NCBI RefSeq assembly: GCF_000222485.1
Contig: NC_015914.1
Span: 1,736,001-1,800,000, forward strand
Reading direction: 5' to 3'
From: Cyclobacterium marinum DSM 745
Lineage (GTDB): Bacteria; Bacteroidota; Bacteroidia; Cytophagales; Cyclobacteriaceae
Length of the DNA stretch: 64,000 nucleotides
How positions within the stretch are numbered: the first letter of the stretch is position 1; every line of letters begins with the position of its first letter. Below, one piece after another: positions 19,338 to 27,850 of the stretch. The notes beneath the pieces were generated by a model, which saw only the letters and a list, made by a program, of their open reading frames with translations, did not search any database and was not told the DNA's origin. The translations under genes were made by a program, and so were the position numbers.

Positions 19338-20399
19338 ATGTTCAAACGACCACTAACATTACTAGCCCTTTTAAGCTTACAATTTCACGCAATCTCTCAG
19401 GAAATCCCCCAACCTAGAAGTTACGTAGCCTATCAAGTTTCGGAAAAGCCCATAGTAGATGGCCAACTAAATGAATCCGCATGGCAAGCCGCAGATTGGT
19501 CCGAGCCCTTTTTGGATATTCAAGGCCCTGACTTGCCCACTCCCAATCAACTGACCCAAATGAAAATGCTTTGGGATCAAGAATATTTATACATAGGTGT
19601 CAAATTATATGAAAAAAACATCTGGGCCACTTATACTGAAAGAGAATCCGTCATCTTTCATGAGAATGACATAGAAGTGTTTATAGATCCTGATGGAGAC
19701 ACCCACAACTATTATGAAATTGAGGTCAATGCCTTGGGGACACTCTGGGACTTACTTTTGACCAAGCCTTACAAAAACGGTGGTAAACCAATCAATGGAT
19801 GGAATATCAACGATCTAGAATATGCCATCCACCTGAGTGGAACCATCAATGATCCTACAGATTTAGACGACTATTGGTCCATAGAAATGGCCATCCCTTG
19901 GAAAAGCCTATCCCAATCCGGCCCATCCTATAAAGCCCCGGCTGATGGTGAACAATGGCGCATTAATTTTTCGAGGGTTCAATGGCAAATAGCACCCAAT
20001 TCCAATGGGTATAAAAAAGTTATTAATCCCAAAACCGGTAAATCATTTCCTGAAGACAATTGGGTTTGGTCACCCATGGGTCCAATCAATATGCACCTTC
20101 CGGAACGTTGGGGATATTTACAGTTTTCGAAGATCATTGTTGGGGAGGGAAAGCAGGCTTTTCAAGTTGATCCCAATGAAAAAATCAAAAATGAGCTGAG
20201 GAAACTCTATGATGCAGAAAAGAAGTTTTTTGCAGGAAATGGACGGTATACCAACAATTTATCTGAATTAAACGTTGATACTAGCCTAACCAAGGTGGAA
20301 ATTGAAGCCACCCAATCTTGGTTTAAAATTTCCAGTCCGTCTGTTTCCAATGGTGAATACTGGCATATCACTGAAGACAGTAAGATTTGGAAAAAATAA
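19338..20399 (+). CDS. Exported carbohydrate-binding family 9-like protein
   Basis: Secreted or periplasmic protein with a CBM9-like beta-sandwich, 353 residues. ATG at 19338 gives a signal peptide (MFKRPLTLLALLSLQFHAISQ). Seen: the CBM9 signatures VDGQLNESAWQAADWSEPF, then LYIGVKLYE, ENDIEVFIDPDGD and YYEIEVNALG, followed by AIPWKSL; the last about 80 residues are unlike CBM9 and hold a charged helical segment with KLYDAEKKFFAGNGRYTN, which recalls the pilin-like tail of some periplasmic proteins. It may bind or sense glycans; no enzyme domain is visible. The DUF4382 lipoprotein gene follows 53 bases downstream. Confidence 0.8.
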   Translation: MFKRPLTLLALLSLQFHAISQEIPQPRSYVAYQVSEKPIVDGQLNESAWQAADWSEPFLDIQGPDLPTPNQLTQMKMLWDQEYLYIGVKLYEKNIWATYTERESVIFHENDIEVFIDPDGDTHNYYEIEVNALGTLWDLLLTKPYKNGGKPINGWNINDLEYAIHLSGTINDPTDLDDYWSIEMAIPWKSLSQSGPSYKAPADGEQWRINFSRVQWQIAPNSNGYKKVINPKTGKSFPEDNWVWSPMGPINMHLPERWGYLQFSKIIVGEGKQAFQVDPNEKIKNELRKLYDAEKKFFAGNGRYTNNLSELNVDTSLTKVEIEATQSWFKISSPSVSNGEYWHITEDSKIWKK

Positions 20400-20452
20400 A
20401 TGTCAAACCCGCACAAGGAGGTATTCATTCAAACCATGGCAAATCTCATCTT

Positions 20453-21256
20453 ATGATAAAAAACACAATTTATTTGTTCCTGCTTGTCCTTTTTGGTGCG
20501 CTATGCACAGGCTGCACTGAACCTTCCGAGACCCGATCCTTGGTAAATATCTTGCTGATTGATGCACCCGGAGACTTTGATGAAGTATGGGTGGAAGTGG
20601 AAGGCGTGGAAATCCTGCCTGCAGGAAGTCGGGGAAGTGAGGACAATGCCAACTGGGTCAGTATCCCCTATCAAGCGGCCAGCAATATGGTGCTTGTCAG
20701 TGCCTTGATCGACGAAACCCAGCTGCTCGTGGGCCGAACAGAATTACAATCCGGTAATATTTCTAAAATCAGATTTCTCCTAGGGGAAGAGGTCTACTTG
20801 ATTAAAGATGAGGAGCGAATAGACATGAGCATGACTCCTGATATAGAAGAACTTCTGGAACTGGATCTGGACATTACTATTGAAAGTGGCTACTCTTATG
20901 ACATCATATTGGATCTTGACCTGATACAATCTGTAGTAGCTGACCAAAATGGTGATTATGTTTTTGTACCCCATTTCAGGGCTTTTGTTAGCAACGGCTT
21001 ATCGGAAATCGCAGGTACGATCCTACCTGTCGATATTGCTCCTCATGTTTTTGCTATATCAGCAACAGACACCTTTAGTACACTTACCTCTGATGATGGC
21101 GGTTTCTTTCTCAGCGGTTTACCTGAAGATGAATACCTTTTCAAAATAGAGGCTCCCAGTGGATATGTGGACACTACTTTTAATCTTATGACTTACCCTG
21201 ACAGTACCTTATCTCTGGAATCGATCACCTTACAAGAAATCACCTCATCCGAATAA
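20453..21256 (+). CDS. DUF4382 lipoprotein
   Basis: Predicted envelope lipoprotein of 267 residues with lipobox CTGC (Cys21). I choose the ATG at 20453; frame openness further upstream overlaps the previous gene's end. The DUF4382 region (about 30-180) has the typical NILLIDAPGDFDEVWVEVEGVEI pattern and alternating strands; the C-terminal 75 residues look like a carboxypeptidase-regulatory or SdrD-like beta domain (DDGGFFLSGLPEDEYLFKIEAP). Function unknown. One base separates it from ribD, so they are probably co-transcribed without any obvious functional link. Confidence 0.8.
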   Translation: MIKNTIYLFLLVLFGALCTGCTEPSETRSLVNILLIDAPGDFDEVWVEVEGVEILPAGSRGSEDNANWVSIPYQAASNMVLVSALIDETQLLVGRTELQSGNISKIRFLLGEEVYLIKDEERIDMSMTPDIEELLELDLDITIESGYSYDIILDLDLIQSVVADQNGDYVFVPHFRAFVSNGLSEIAGTILPVDIAPHVFAISATDTFSTLTSDDGGFFLSGLPEDEYLFKIEAPSGYVDTTFNLMTYPDSTLSLESITLQEITSSE

Positions 21257-21257
21257 A

Positions 21258-22304
21258 ATGGCCAAAGTGAATACAGAGAGTGTGCATATCAAATACATGC
21301 TAAGAGCAATAGAATTGGCAGAATTGGGAAGGGGAAGCGTGAGTCCAAACCCAATGGTGGGCTGTGTGATTGTACACAATGGCTTGATTATTGGCGAAGG
21401 GTATCATCAAAAATATGGGGAAGCCCATGCAGAGGTTAATGCCATTGCTTCTGTAAAGGACAAATCTCTATTAAAAGAGGCCACACTCTATGTAAGCTTG
21501 GAACCCTGTGTACATTTCGGAAAAACTCCTCCATGTGCAGACTTAATTGTCAAGTATCAATTGAAGGAGGTCATCATTGCCGCCGTGGACAGCAATCCAT
21601 TGGTAGAAAAAAAAGGAATTCAGAAGTTGGAGCAAGCAGGAATAGGGGTAACTACCGGAATTCTTGAACAGGAGGTTAGAAATCAAAATGTGCGTTTTTT
21701 CACCCAGATGGAAAAAAAGCGTCCCTATATAATTCTAAAGTGGGCCCAGACAAAAGACGGCTTTGTGGCGCGAACCAACTTTGACAGCAAGTGGATCAGC
21801 AATTCGCTAAGCAGGCAGCAAGTACACCGTTGGCGAACAGAAGAAGATGCCATTTTGGTAGGCACCAATACCGCCCGCTATGACAACCCCCGGCTAAATG
21901 CCAGAGATTGGCATGGCAAAGATCCATTGAGGTTAGTTGTCGATAGAGAATTGAAATTGGAGGAAAGTTTGCATTTGTTTGATGGGAAGCAAGACACCAT
22001 CATCTACAATCACCAACTCAATAAAACAGTCGGAAAAACCGAATGGGCAAAAATGGATGTCTCCATTGATGCCAAAGCAATTGTAGCAGACCTTTATGCC
22101 AGAAACATTCAGAGTTTGATTGTGGAAGGGGGAGCAGCTGTTTTGGGAGATTTTATCGCAAATGATTTATGGGATGAGGCCAGGGTATTTACCGGGAATG
22201 CCAAATTTGGATTGGGGATTCCTGCTCCTATACTAAGCTGCATACCTGAGGCCCATTACCCGATTAAAGAGGATTTATTAACCATATATAAGCACCATGT
22301 CTGA
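21258..22304 (+). CDS. ribD: Bifunctional riboflavin biosynthesis deaminase/reductase RibD
   Basis: Cytosolic enzyme catalysing two riboflavin steps: deamination of the pyrimidine intermediate, then reduction of the ribose side chain. 348 residues. N-terminal zinc deaminase: HAEVNAI (His57, Glu59) and EPCVHFGKTPPCADL (Cys84, Cys93). C-terminal reductase (about 155-345): PYIILKWAQTKDGFVA, ILVGTNTARYDNPRL, and a late LIVEGGAAVLGDFI glycine motif for NADPH. Translationally coupled by an 8-base overlap to the next gene. Confidence 0.95.
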   Translation: MAKVNTESVHIKYMLRAIELAELGRGSVSPNPMVGCVIVHNGLIIGEGYHQKYGEAHAEVNAIASVKDKSLLKEATLYVSLEPCVHFGKTPPCADLIVKYQLKEVIIAAVDSNPLVEKKGIQKLEQAGIGVTTGILEQEVRNQNVRFFTQMEKKRPYIILKWAQTKDGFVARTNFDSKWISNSLSRQQVHRWRTEEDAILVGTNTARYDNPRLNARDWHGKDPLRLVVDRELKLEESLHLFDGKQDTIIYNHQLNKTVGKTEWAKMDVSIDAKAIVADLYARNIQSLIVEGGAAVLGDFIANDLWDEARVFTGNAKFGLGIPAPILSCIPEAHYPIKEDLLTIYKHHV

Positions 22305-22767
22305 GGAAATTAGCCTGCCGAAAAATGCCAATAAGGAGGAAATATACCAAGCCCTTCTGCCACAAGTTAAAGCCTTGCTTTTCGGAGAGGAAGATTTGAT
22401 CGCCAATATGGCCAATATGGCTGCGGTGCTAAAGGAGGCTTTTGGCTTTTTTTGGGTGGGTTTTTATATAATCAAAAAGGGTGAATTGGTTTTGGGCCCT
22501 TTCCAGGGACCGGTAGCCTGTACCCGGATCCAAAAAGGAAAAGGCGTATGTGGCAAAGCCTGGGAAACCGGAGAAACGCAGCTGGTACCGGATGTCAATG
22601 CTTTTCCGGGTCATATTGCCTGCAGCGCCTCCTCTCAATCAGAAATAGTCGTCCCCGTATCCAAGGGAAAGGAGATTATCGCCGTGCTGGATATTGATTC
22701 CGATCAGCTAGACGCTTTTGATGCAGTGGATCAGAAGTTCTTGGAGGAGATGGTGGGATACTTATAG
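22297..22767 (+). CDS. Free methionine-(R)-sulfoxide reductase (GAF domain)
   Basis: GAF-fold enzyme that reduces free methionine-R-sulfoxide, protecting the methionine pool; cytoplasmic, 156 residues, equal to the E. coli YebR/MsrC type. Seen: the three diagnostic cysteines in ACTRI (Cys75), GVCGKAW (Cys85) and HIACSASSQSEIVVP (Cys109). Its ATG lies inside the ribD end, so the two are coupled. No later gene in this direction until the accessory region begins at about 22.8 kb. Confidence 0.92.
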   Translation: MSEEISLPKNANKEEIYQALLPQVKALLFGEEDLIANMANMAAVLKEAFGFFWVGFYIIKKGELVLGPFQGPVACTRIQKGKGVCGKAWETGETQLVPDVNAFPGHIACSASSQSEIVVPVSKGKEIIAVLDIDSDQLDAFDAVDQKFLEEMVGYL

Positions 22768-23014
22768 AAGGTGACTCTTTTATTGAATTTTTTAAGATGG
22801 TTTTAGGATCAGTATTTCCATTTTAAATGGGATTTACATGTCTTATTTTAGCTGTTTATAATAAAAATGTAGTTTCTCTCTTAGATTCCTTGTCCGAAAT
22901 CCTTAATTTGACAGGGAGAAACAGAGCAAAGTAGCTGGGTACATAGTCGATATATACGTAACTCCTCCCCTAAACTTGTTTATATACAATTGTTATGGCA
23001 AATAATCATCGCTA

Positions 23015-25144
23015 ATGAACTTAGATAAATTTTCCAAAATAGCAGAATCTCTCAGAGCATATCGAAGAGCTGAATTGAAAGATTTTGAAAGTGAAATTGG
23101 ATCCAAACCCGTTGAGGCGTTGTATGTTGACCCTTTACCTGGAGAAGCTGTTCTGAAATCAGTACTTTCAAGTAATACCACATTTATACTTGGACGAAAA
23201 GGCACCGGAAAGAGTACTGTATTTGCAAAGGCCCAGAGTGTATTAAGAGAACAGAAAAAAGTAATCTCAGCATACATTGATGTAAAGTCAATTTATGATG
23301 TTCTAAATGAAGTTGGGATTCCTGACATTGAGCTTGAAAAGCTAGGTATATCAGTTGTAACATACCGATCGCATATGCTTCGCAAGATAATGCTTGGAAA
23401 GGTTATATCTGATTTATTAGAAGAAACGTCCAAGAGTTGTGATAAACTTACACTACTCGATCGATGGAGTGGTAAAAAGAAACAATATGAAGATCTTAAG
23501 TCTTCATTGGCTGACTTAGGCGATCGGGTAAAAAATGCTAAACTTGAATCCCATGAAATTCCAATTCTTCAAAAAATCACAAATCAATTAAAAAATCGAG
23601 CTCAATCGGAAAAATCACATACAAACTCTCAAGCGATAGGATTAAATGCGAGCGTTAGCTTAGAGAAGGCTTCTGTTGGTGGTAATTTTGAAAATTCATT
23701 GTCAGACTTTGATAGAACATTGGACGATAAGGACACTTATCAAGAGTACTCTGATGTAGTGCTTCGATCTTTTCCATTCAATGAAATATTAGATGAAATT
23801 CAAACATTACTGTCCGAATCAGGAATGTTACGTTTGGTTGCGTTTTTTGACGATTTCTCTGAACTTAATTTTACCGACCAAAGACTATTTGTAGATGTTA
23901 TCTTATCCCCATTAAATAATTCCAGCAATGAAAACGTTAAGCTCAAAATTGCAGCCTATCCAGGAAGGGTATATTATGGAAAAATAGACCCAAGCAAGGT
24001 AGATACTATCGGTCTTGACTTCTCGGATTTATATGAATCTAATGAGGTCCAAGAAATGGAAAGATCTGCTCTAGATTATACAAAGCGTCTTTTGAGCCAT
24101 CGATTTACCGCTTTTGGGGAGAATATTGAAGATTATTTGGAATTAAACACCAACAACCTTGATGACATTATTAAGATGATGTTCAGGGCGTCTTTCAATG
24201 TTCCTCGAATTATGGGACATTTATTGCATATCCTCTTCCTTGATAGAATATCAAAAGACCAAAAAATTAACCTGACATCCATCCGGCTTGCTTCAAAAAA
24301 GTATTATGAAAATACAATTTCCAAATATTTTGACAGATTGAACCGCTTCGCATTGGAGCCATTTGAAAATAAACTGGACAGATACAACCAAAGTCAACTC
24401 CTAAAATGTATAGTAGAAGAATGTCGAACGGTAAGAAGAAGAATTATTGAAAAAGAAATTGGAGGAAATTACTTCTCTAATTTAGGTGGTAATCCGCAAA
24501 CAAGTCATTTTATTGTAAGCCCAGAGCTAGAAGATGTTTTCGCTTCACTTGAAAGTAACTTTTTCTTGTCCAGATATAAATATACAAGAGATAAATCAGG
24601 AAGCGACGTAATCGTTTACGCTCTATTCTTAGGTTTATGCGAGAGTGAAAGAATGAATTGGGGATATCCAGAAGGTAGAGAATATCGAAATTATTTTGTT
24701 CAACGCTGTTTTGAATTTTCAAGAGCTATACACCAATTTCTGTCTAGTAAACAGACTATTAAATGTAACTCATGCGGTCATTGTCATCCTATGGAGATGA
24801 AGCAAAGCATAGAATTATTCAAGTGGAAATGTCCCGAATGCATGGAAGGAACTTGCCGTATTGTCAACCTATCTGATGATTTCCAAGAAGAGGTTGAAAA
24901 ACTGGATCGAGAAATAATGCTGGAACCAGTTGAACTTGAAATAATTGCGACACTCAATTACGAAGATAAAAAAATGAGGGCAGGTGAAATTTCTTCACTT
25001 ATCGACACAACACATCAAATGGTAGGAAGAAGAACTAGCAAACTTCAGGAAATGGGACTGGTTAACAAAGAACGTGATAACAACGATGGTAAAATGAAGA
25101 GTGAAGTCACTGAACAATGTAAATCGACCTATTTTAATAATTAA
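23015..25144 (+). CDS. P-loop ATPase with C-terminal zinc ribbon and winged helix
   Basis: 709-residue cytosolic protein. Seen: Walker A GRKGTGKST (60-68), a hydrophobic Walker B-like strand ending in two aspartates (LVAFFDDFSE, about 275), a middle helical part that should form the ATPase lid (MMFRASFNVPRIMGHLL), a four-plus-cysteine zinc ribbon (CNSCGHCH about 583-590 and CPECMEGTC about 606-614), and a final winged-helix-like segment (AGEISSLIDTTHQMVGRRTSKLQEMGL). It resembles the Sll1717-type P-loop ATPases, which I know only as a loosely defined family. Codon use and AT content differ from the core genes before it. The Fic gene next to it, and the mobile-element relics after it, suggest an accessory or defence role, which is inference. 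Confidence 0.7.
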   Translation: MNLDKFSKIAESLRAYRRAELKDFESEIGSKPVEALYVDPLPGEAVLKSVLSSNTTFILGRKGTGKSTVFAKAQSVLREQKKVISAYIDVKSIYDVLNEVGIPDIELEKLGISVVTYRSHMLRKIMLGKVISDLLEETSKSCDKLTLLDRWSGKKKQYEDLKSSLADLGDRVKNAKLESHEIPILQKITNQLKNRAQSEKSHTNSQAIGLNASVSLEKASVGGNFENSLSDFDRTLDDKDTYQEYSDVVLRSFPFNEILDEIQTLLSESGMLRLVAFFDDFSELNFTDQRLFVDVILSPLNNSSNENVKLKIAAYPGRVYYGKIDPSKVDTIGLDFSDLYESNEVQEMERSALDYTKRLLSHRFTAFGENIEDYLELNTNNLDDIIKMMFRASFNVPRIMGHLLHILFLDRISKDQKINLTSIRLASKKYYENTISKYFDRLNRFALEPFENKLDRYNQSQLLKCIVEECRTVRRRIIEKEIGGNYFSNLGGNPQTSHFIVSPELEDVFASLESNFFLSRYKYTRDKSGSDVIVYALFLGLCESERMNWGYPEGREYRNYFVQRCFEFSRAIHQFLSSKQTIKCNSCGHCHPMEMKQSIELFKWKCPECMEGTCRIVNLSDDFQEEVEKLDREIMLEPVELEIIATLNYEDKKMRAGEISSLIDTTHQMVGRRTSKLQEMGLVNKERDNNDGKMKSEVTEQCKSTYFNN

Positions 25145-25156
25145 CTTGCCATAACA

Positions 25157-25235
25157 TTATGTATGAAATCATAGCCGCGCAAGCCAAGCACACAAAACCA
25201 AAGCTACAGATTCATACATAGGCGTTGGGCTTCAA
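25157..25235. repeat. Imperfect palindromic element, copy 1 (ends in GTTGGGC)
   Basis: Begins 12 bases after the ATPase stop. Outer arms TATGTATGAAATCATAGC and GCTACAGATTCATACATA pair imperfectly around a 25-base centre; GGCGTTGGGC follows. A second copy with the same arms is at 39489-39560 after the AtoE gene, and the left arm alone recurs at 36783. The shape (palindrome right after a stop, GTTRRRY-like right end) recalls integron attC sites, but I find no matching RYYYAAC box. Confidence 0.55.
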
Positions 25236-25258
25236 TCCAATTTTCACTCATACAATTG

Positions 25259-25375
25259 TAATCGTATTTCATGAAATAAACGAATTAATAATTATAATTC
25301 ATGAAAAGTAATTATTTTTCATGCTATATTTATAATCGTATTTCATAGAAAAGTATAATGAGTAATTATTTTTCA
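25259..25375 (+). promoter_or_regulatory. Duplicated 5' region of the Fic gene
   Basis: Two related units, 25259-25321 and 25333-25375. Both open with TAATCGTATTTCAT and close with AGTAATTATTTTTCA. The second unit carries the real start (MSNYFS); the first has a matching decoy start (MKSNYFS) that runs into a stop after a few codons. TTTCATGAAA-like inverted motifs occur in both. This may be a duplicated operator or only a duplication scar. Confidence 0.5.
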
Positions 25376-26905
25376 CAACAAGTAACTGCATTTCATGGAA
25401 AACCTACTCCAGAACCTGGATTTCTTGCTGGGTACGCATTATTAGCAACTATTATAGAAGAAAATGGGGTAAATGTTCCTTTACCTGACAGACTTGCTAT
25501 TGTTACTGAAAAACATCAACGGTACAATACCGAACAATGGCAGGTATTTACAATCAGACACAAACCTGATAGTGATTTAACCAGTCACTTAACTTTTGCA
25601 ATAAAGTACGAAGGAATAGATTTATACATTCTAAAAAAGTTTTTTGCGCACACAGGTAAGGAGCCCGTTCTCCACATGATAAAGAAAGAGCCCACCAGTC
25701 AGTATAGCAGGAGAGTATGGTTCCTCTATGAATGGCTAATGGATGAAGTACTTGATATACCAGATTTAAAGACAGGAACTTATGTCGAAATAGTCAATCC
25801 CAAACTACAGTTCACGAGTTCTTCAATTAATTCGACCCGACACCGAATAAAAAATAATTTACCAGGTACACCAGCGTTTTGTCCCATGATTAATAAAACT
25901 GATAAAATCGAAAGCTTTATAGCTAAAAATTTATCTGGTTCAATCGAAAAAGGCTTAGATGGTAGGGATAAAGATCTCATTAAAAGAACTGCTGCATTTC
26001 TGTTATTAAAAGACTCAAAAGCCTCCTTTGCCATCGAAGGAGAATACCCCCCAAATCTTAGAGCAAGAAACTGGGGCAAAGCAATTGGACAATCAGGAAA
26101 AAAACAGCTAACAATAGAAGAATTAGAAAGGCTACAAGACGTAGTAATTGGAACTAAAAAACTGAAGAACATGGGACTAAGAACGCAAGAAGGCTTTATC
26201 GGAGAGCATGATCGTGATACTTTTTCCCCACTACCTGACCATATATCAGCAAAGTCTAAAGATTTACCATCTTTGATGAAAGGGCTATTAGACACAAATA
26301 TATTGCTGCAAGACTCAAGTTACGATCCGGTTTTAGCAGCGGCAACAATAGCATTTGGATTTGTATTTATTCACCCTTTCTCTGATGGCAATGGCCGCAT
26401 ACACAGATACCTGATTCATCATATATTGACTCGAATGGGGTATACTAAAAGGGGGATGATTTTTCCCGTATCAGCAGCCATTCTAAACCGGATTGACGAA
26501 TACCAGTCAATTCTAGCGTCATACTCATCTCAAAGAATAGAATTAGTAGAATGGGAACCAACAGCAGATCACAATGTTAGAATTCTTAATGACACAATTG
26601 ATATATATCGTTATTTCGACCTAACCAAACAGGTAGAATTTTTATACGAATGCGTAGAAGAAACCATCGAGAAAATAATACCAGCAGAACTGGATTATTT
26701 AGAAAAATATGATCGGATGACTAAATATATAAACAATTATTTGTCTTTGCCAGACACCAAAGTGGATTTATTAATCAAGTTGCTAAATCAGAATAAAGGT
26801 AGGTTATCAAAGAATAAAAGACAGAACGAGTTTGACGAAATCACCGATGAAGAACTTTCAGCAATTGAAGAGAGCTTTCAGTCCATTTTTGAAAAAAAGC
26901 AATAA
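25358..26905 (+). CDS. Fic family protein (class II, self-inhibited AMP-transferase type)
   Basis: Fic-domain enzyme that most likely transfers AMP to a hydroxyl of a target protein; 515 residues, cytosolic. Seen: active-site motif HPFSDGNGRIHR (339-350) with catalytic His339, and upstream the inhibitory-helix motif SFAIEG (223-228), which fits the SxxxE(G/N) consensus of class II Fic proteins that block their own ATP site. An N-terminal domain of about 200 residues and a C-terminal helical part (LLNQNKGRLSKNKR) flank it. No toxin-antitoxin partner is adjacent; control is probably intramolecular. Its 5' region is duplicated. Accessory location beside a P-loop ATPase. Confidence 0.85.
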   Translation: MSNYFSQQVTAFHGKPTPEPGFLAGYALLATIIEENGVNVPLPDRLAIVTEKHQRYNTEQWQVFTIRHKPDSDLTSHLTFAIKYEGIDLYILKKFFAHTGKEPVLHMIKKEPTSQYSRRVWFLYEWLMDEVLDIPDLKTGTYVEIVNPKLQFTSSSINSTRHRIKNNLPGTPAFCPMINKTDKIESFIAKNLSGSIEKGLDGRDKDLIKRTAAFLLLKDSKASFAIEGEYPPNLRARNWGKAIGQSGKKQLTIEELERLQDVVIGTKKLKNMGLRTQEGFIGEHDRDTFSPLPDHISAKSKDLPSLMKGLLDTNILLQDSSYDPVLAAATIAFGFVFIHPFSDGNGRIHRYLIHHILTRMGYTKRGMIFPVSAAILNRIDEYQSILASYSSQRIELVEWEPTADHNVRILNDTIDIYRYFDLTKQVEFLYECVEETIEKIIPAELDYLEKYDRMTKYINNYLSLPDTKVDLLIKLLNQNKGRLSKNKRQNEFDEITDEELSAIEESFQSIFEKKQ

Positions 26906-26981
26906 ATAAACGAAAGCCCAATAAAACCTAAACTGCATTAAAAGGCAGTTTAGCCAAACGTAGCATTGATGTTTATAAAAA

Positions 26982-27083
26982 TTAGCCAAAGAGATTATCG
27001 AACTCTGGGACGAAACAGAAACATGGTAGATAAAAGTCCCTTCTGAACTAAAACAAGAAATTAAAACGCTACACAATAACTAA
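26982..27083 (+). pseudogene. Relic of a short antitoxin-like reading frame with an amber codon
   Basis: The frame reads LAKEIIELWDETETW, then TAG, then IKVPSELKQEIKTL and a stop. The reading through the stop looks coding, so this is likely the tail of a decayed small gene. It overlaps the left edge of a repeat module (ACACAATAACTAAG) at 27071. Too short to assign to a family. Confidence 0.35.
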
Positions 27084-27372
27084 GCATTCTGACGGCTGGC
27101 CCTTTGACCCCTTCGACCCTTCGACACCCTTCGACAGGCTCAGGGACCGTGCTCAGGGACCACAAGCTCAGGGATTAGTTCAGGGTATTGGAAACTTGGT
27201 TTACTATGGGGAATGGTTTTCCCTGTTTTATTTTTTAATGGTTGGAGGATGAAAAAAATAGGTAATTACAGGTCTTCCTTTATGGTGTTTTTTTTGGGGT
27301 GCTAAAGCCACTTTTATGATGATTCAAGTGTGATTGTTAGGTGGTTTTTCCCTTTTGGACATACCTGTCCCA
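27069..27372. repeat. Repeat module A, left part
   Basis: Begins ACACAATAACTAAGCATTC, then TGACGGCTGGCCCTTTGACC, a run of TTCGACAGGCTCAGGG-like motifs and GGAAACTTGGTTTACTATG. The same sequence recurs in the same order at 37241-37500. An IS91-like transposase relic follows in both places. Confidence 0.65.
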
Positions 27373-27780
27373 TTAAGCTAACCGGTGCTTTTTATTTTGC
27401 TTTCTGATTTTGTTAAACCAGTTGGCTGGTGGTTCCTTGATCAAAGCATGCCAGAGTATGCTTTCTCCGGTTTTGCAATAGGAACACTTTCTGAACAGGG
27501 AAGCCGGTTTTTCTCCTACTTCTATTACGACCTGACCGATCTGACTGTCGATATTGACCTTATGTGTGGCCTTGAAGGCACTGGCTAGGATTCCATAATG
27601 TCTGATCCGGGTAAAACCCTTGGGTACCCTATAGCACCTTTGTAGAAAATACAAGGTAAGTAGGACGAAGAAAAACTTATTAGCCCGCCCTGTAATAAAC
27701 AGGGTTTGGTTAGATGAAGGGTTACTGATTCTTTGCTTCTTATTATTATCTTTATAGGTATTAATAAAATAGGCTATCAT
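27373..27780 (-). pseudogene. IS91-family transposase relic (C-terminal end)
   Basis: The 135-residue frame contains VPKGFTRIRHYGIL, the C-terminal signature of IS91/ISCR Y2 transposases, followed by a degraded zinc-type CSYCKTG and PANWFNKIRKQNK. The catalytic HUH and paired-tyrosine parts are missing, so it cannot be active. Two more decayed copies of the same end lie at 37526-37740 and 42780-43085. Confidence 0.6.
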
Positions 27781-27850
27781 GCGCTACGCTACTGGGCAAG
27801 GACAACAGTACTGACATTAGGCAAAGTAAATTATTTAAATAATCAAGAAT

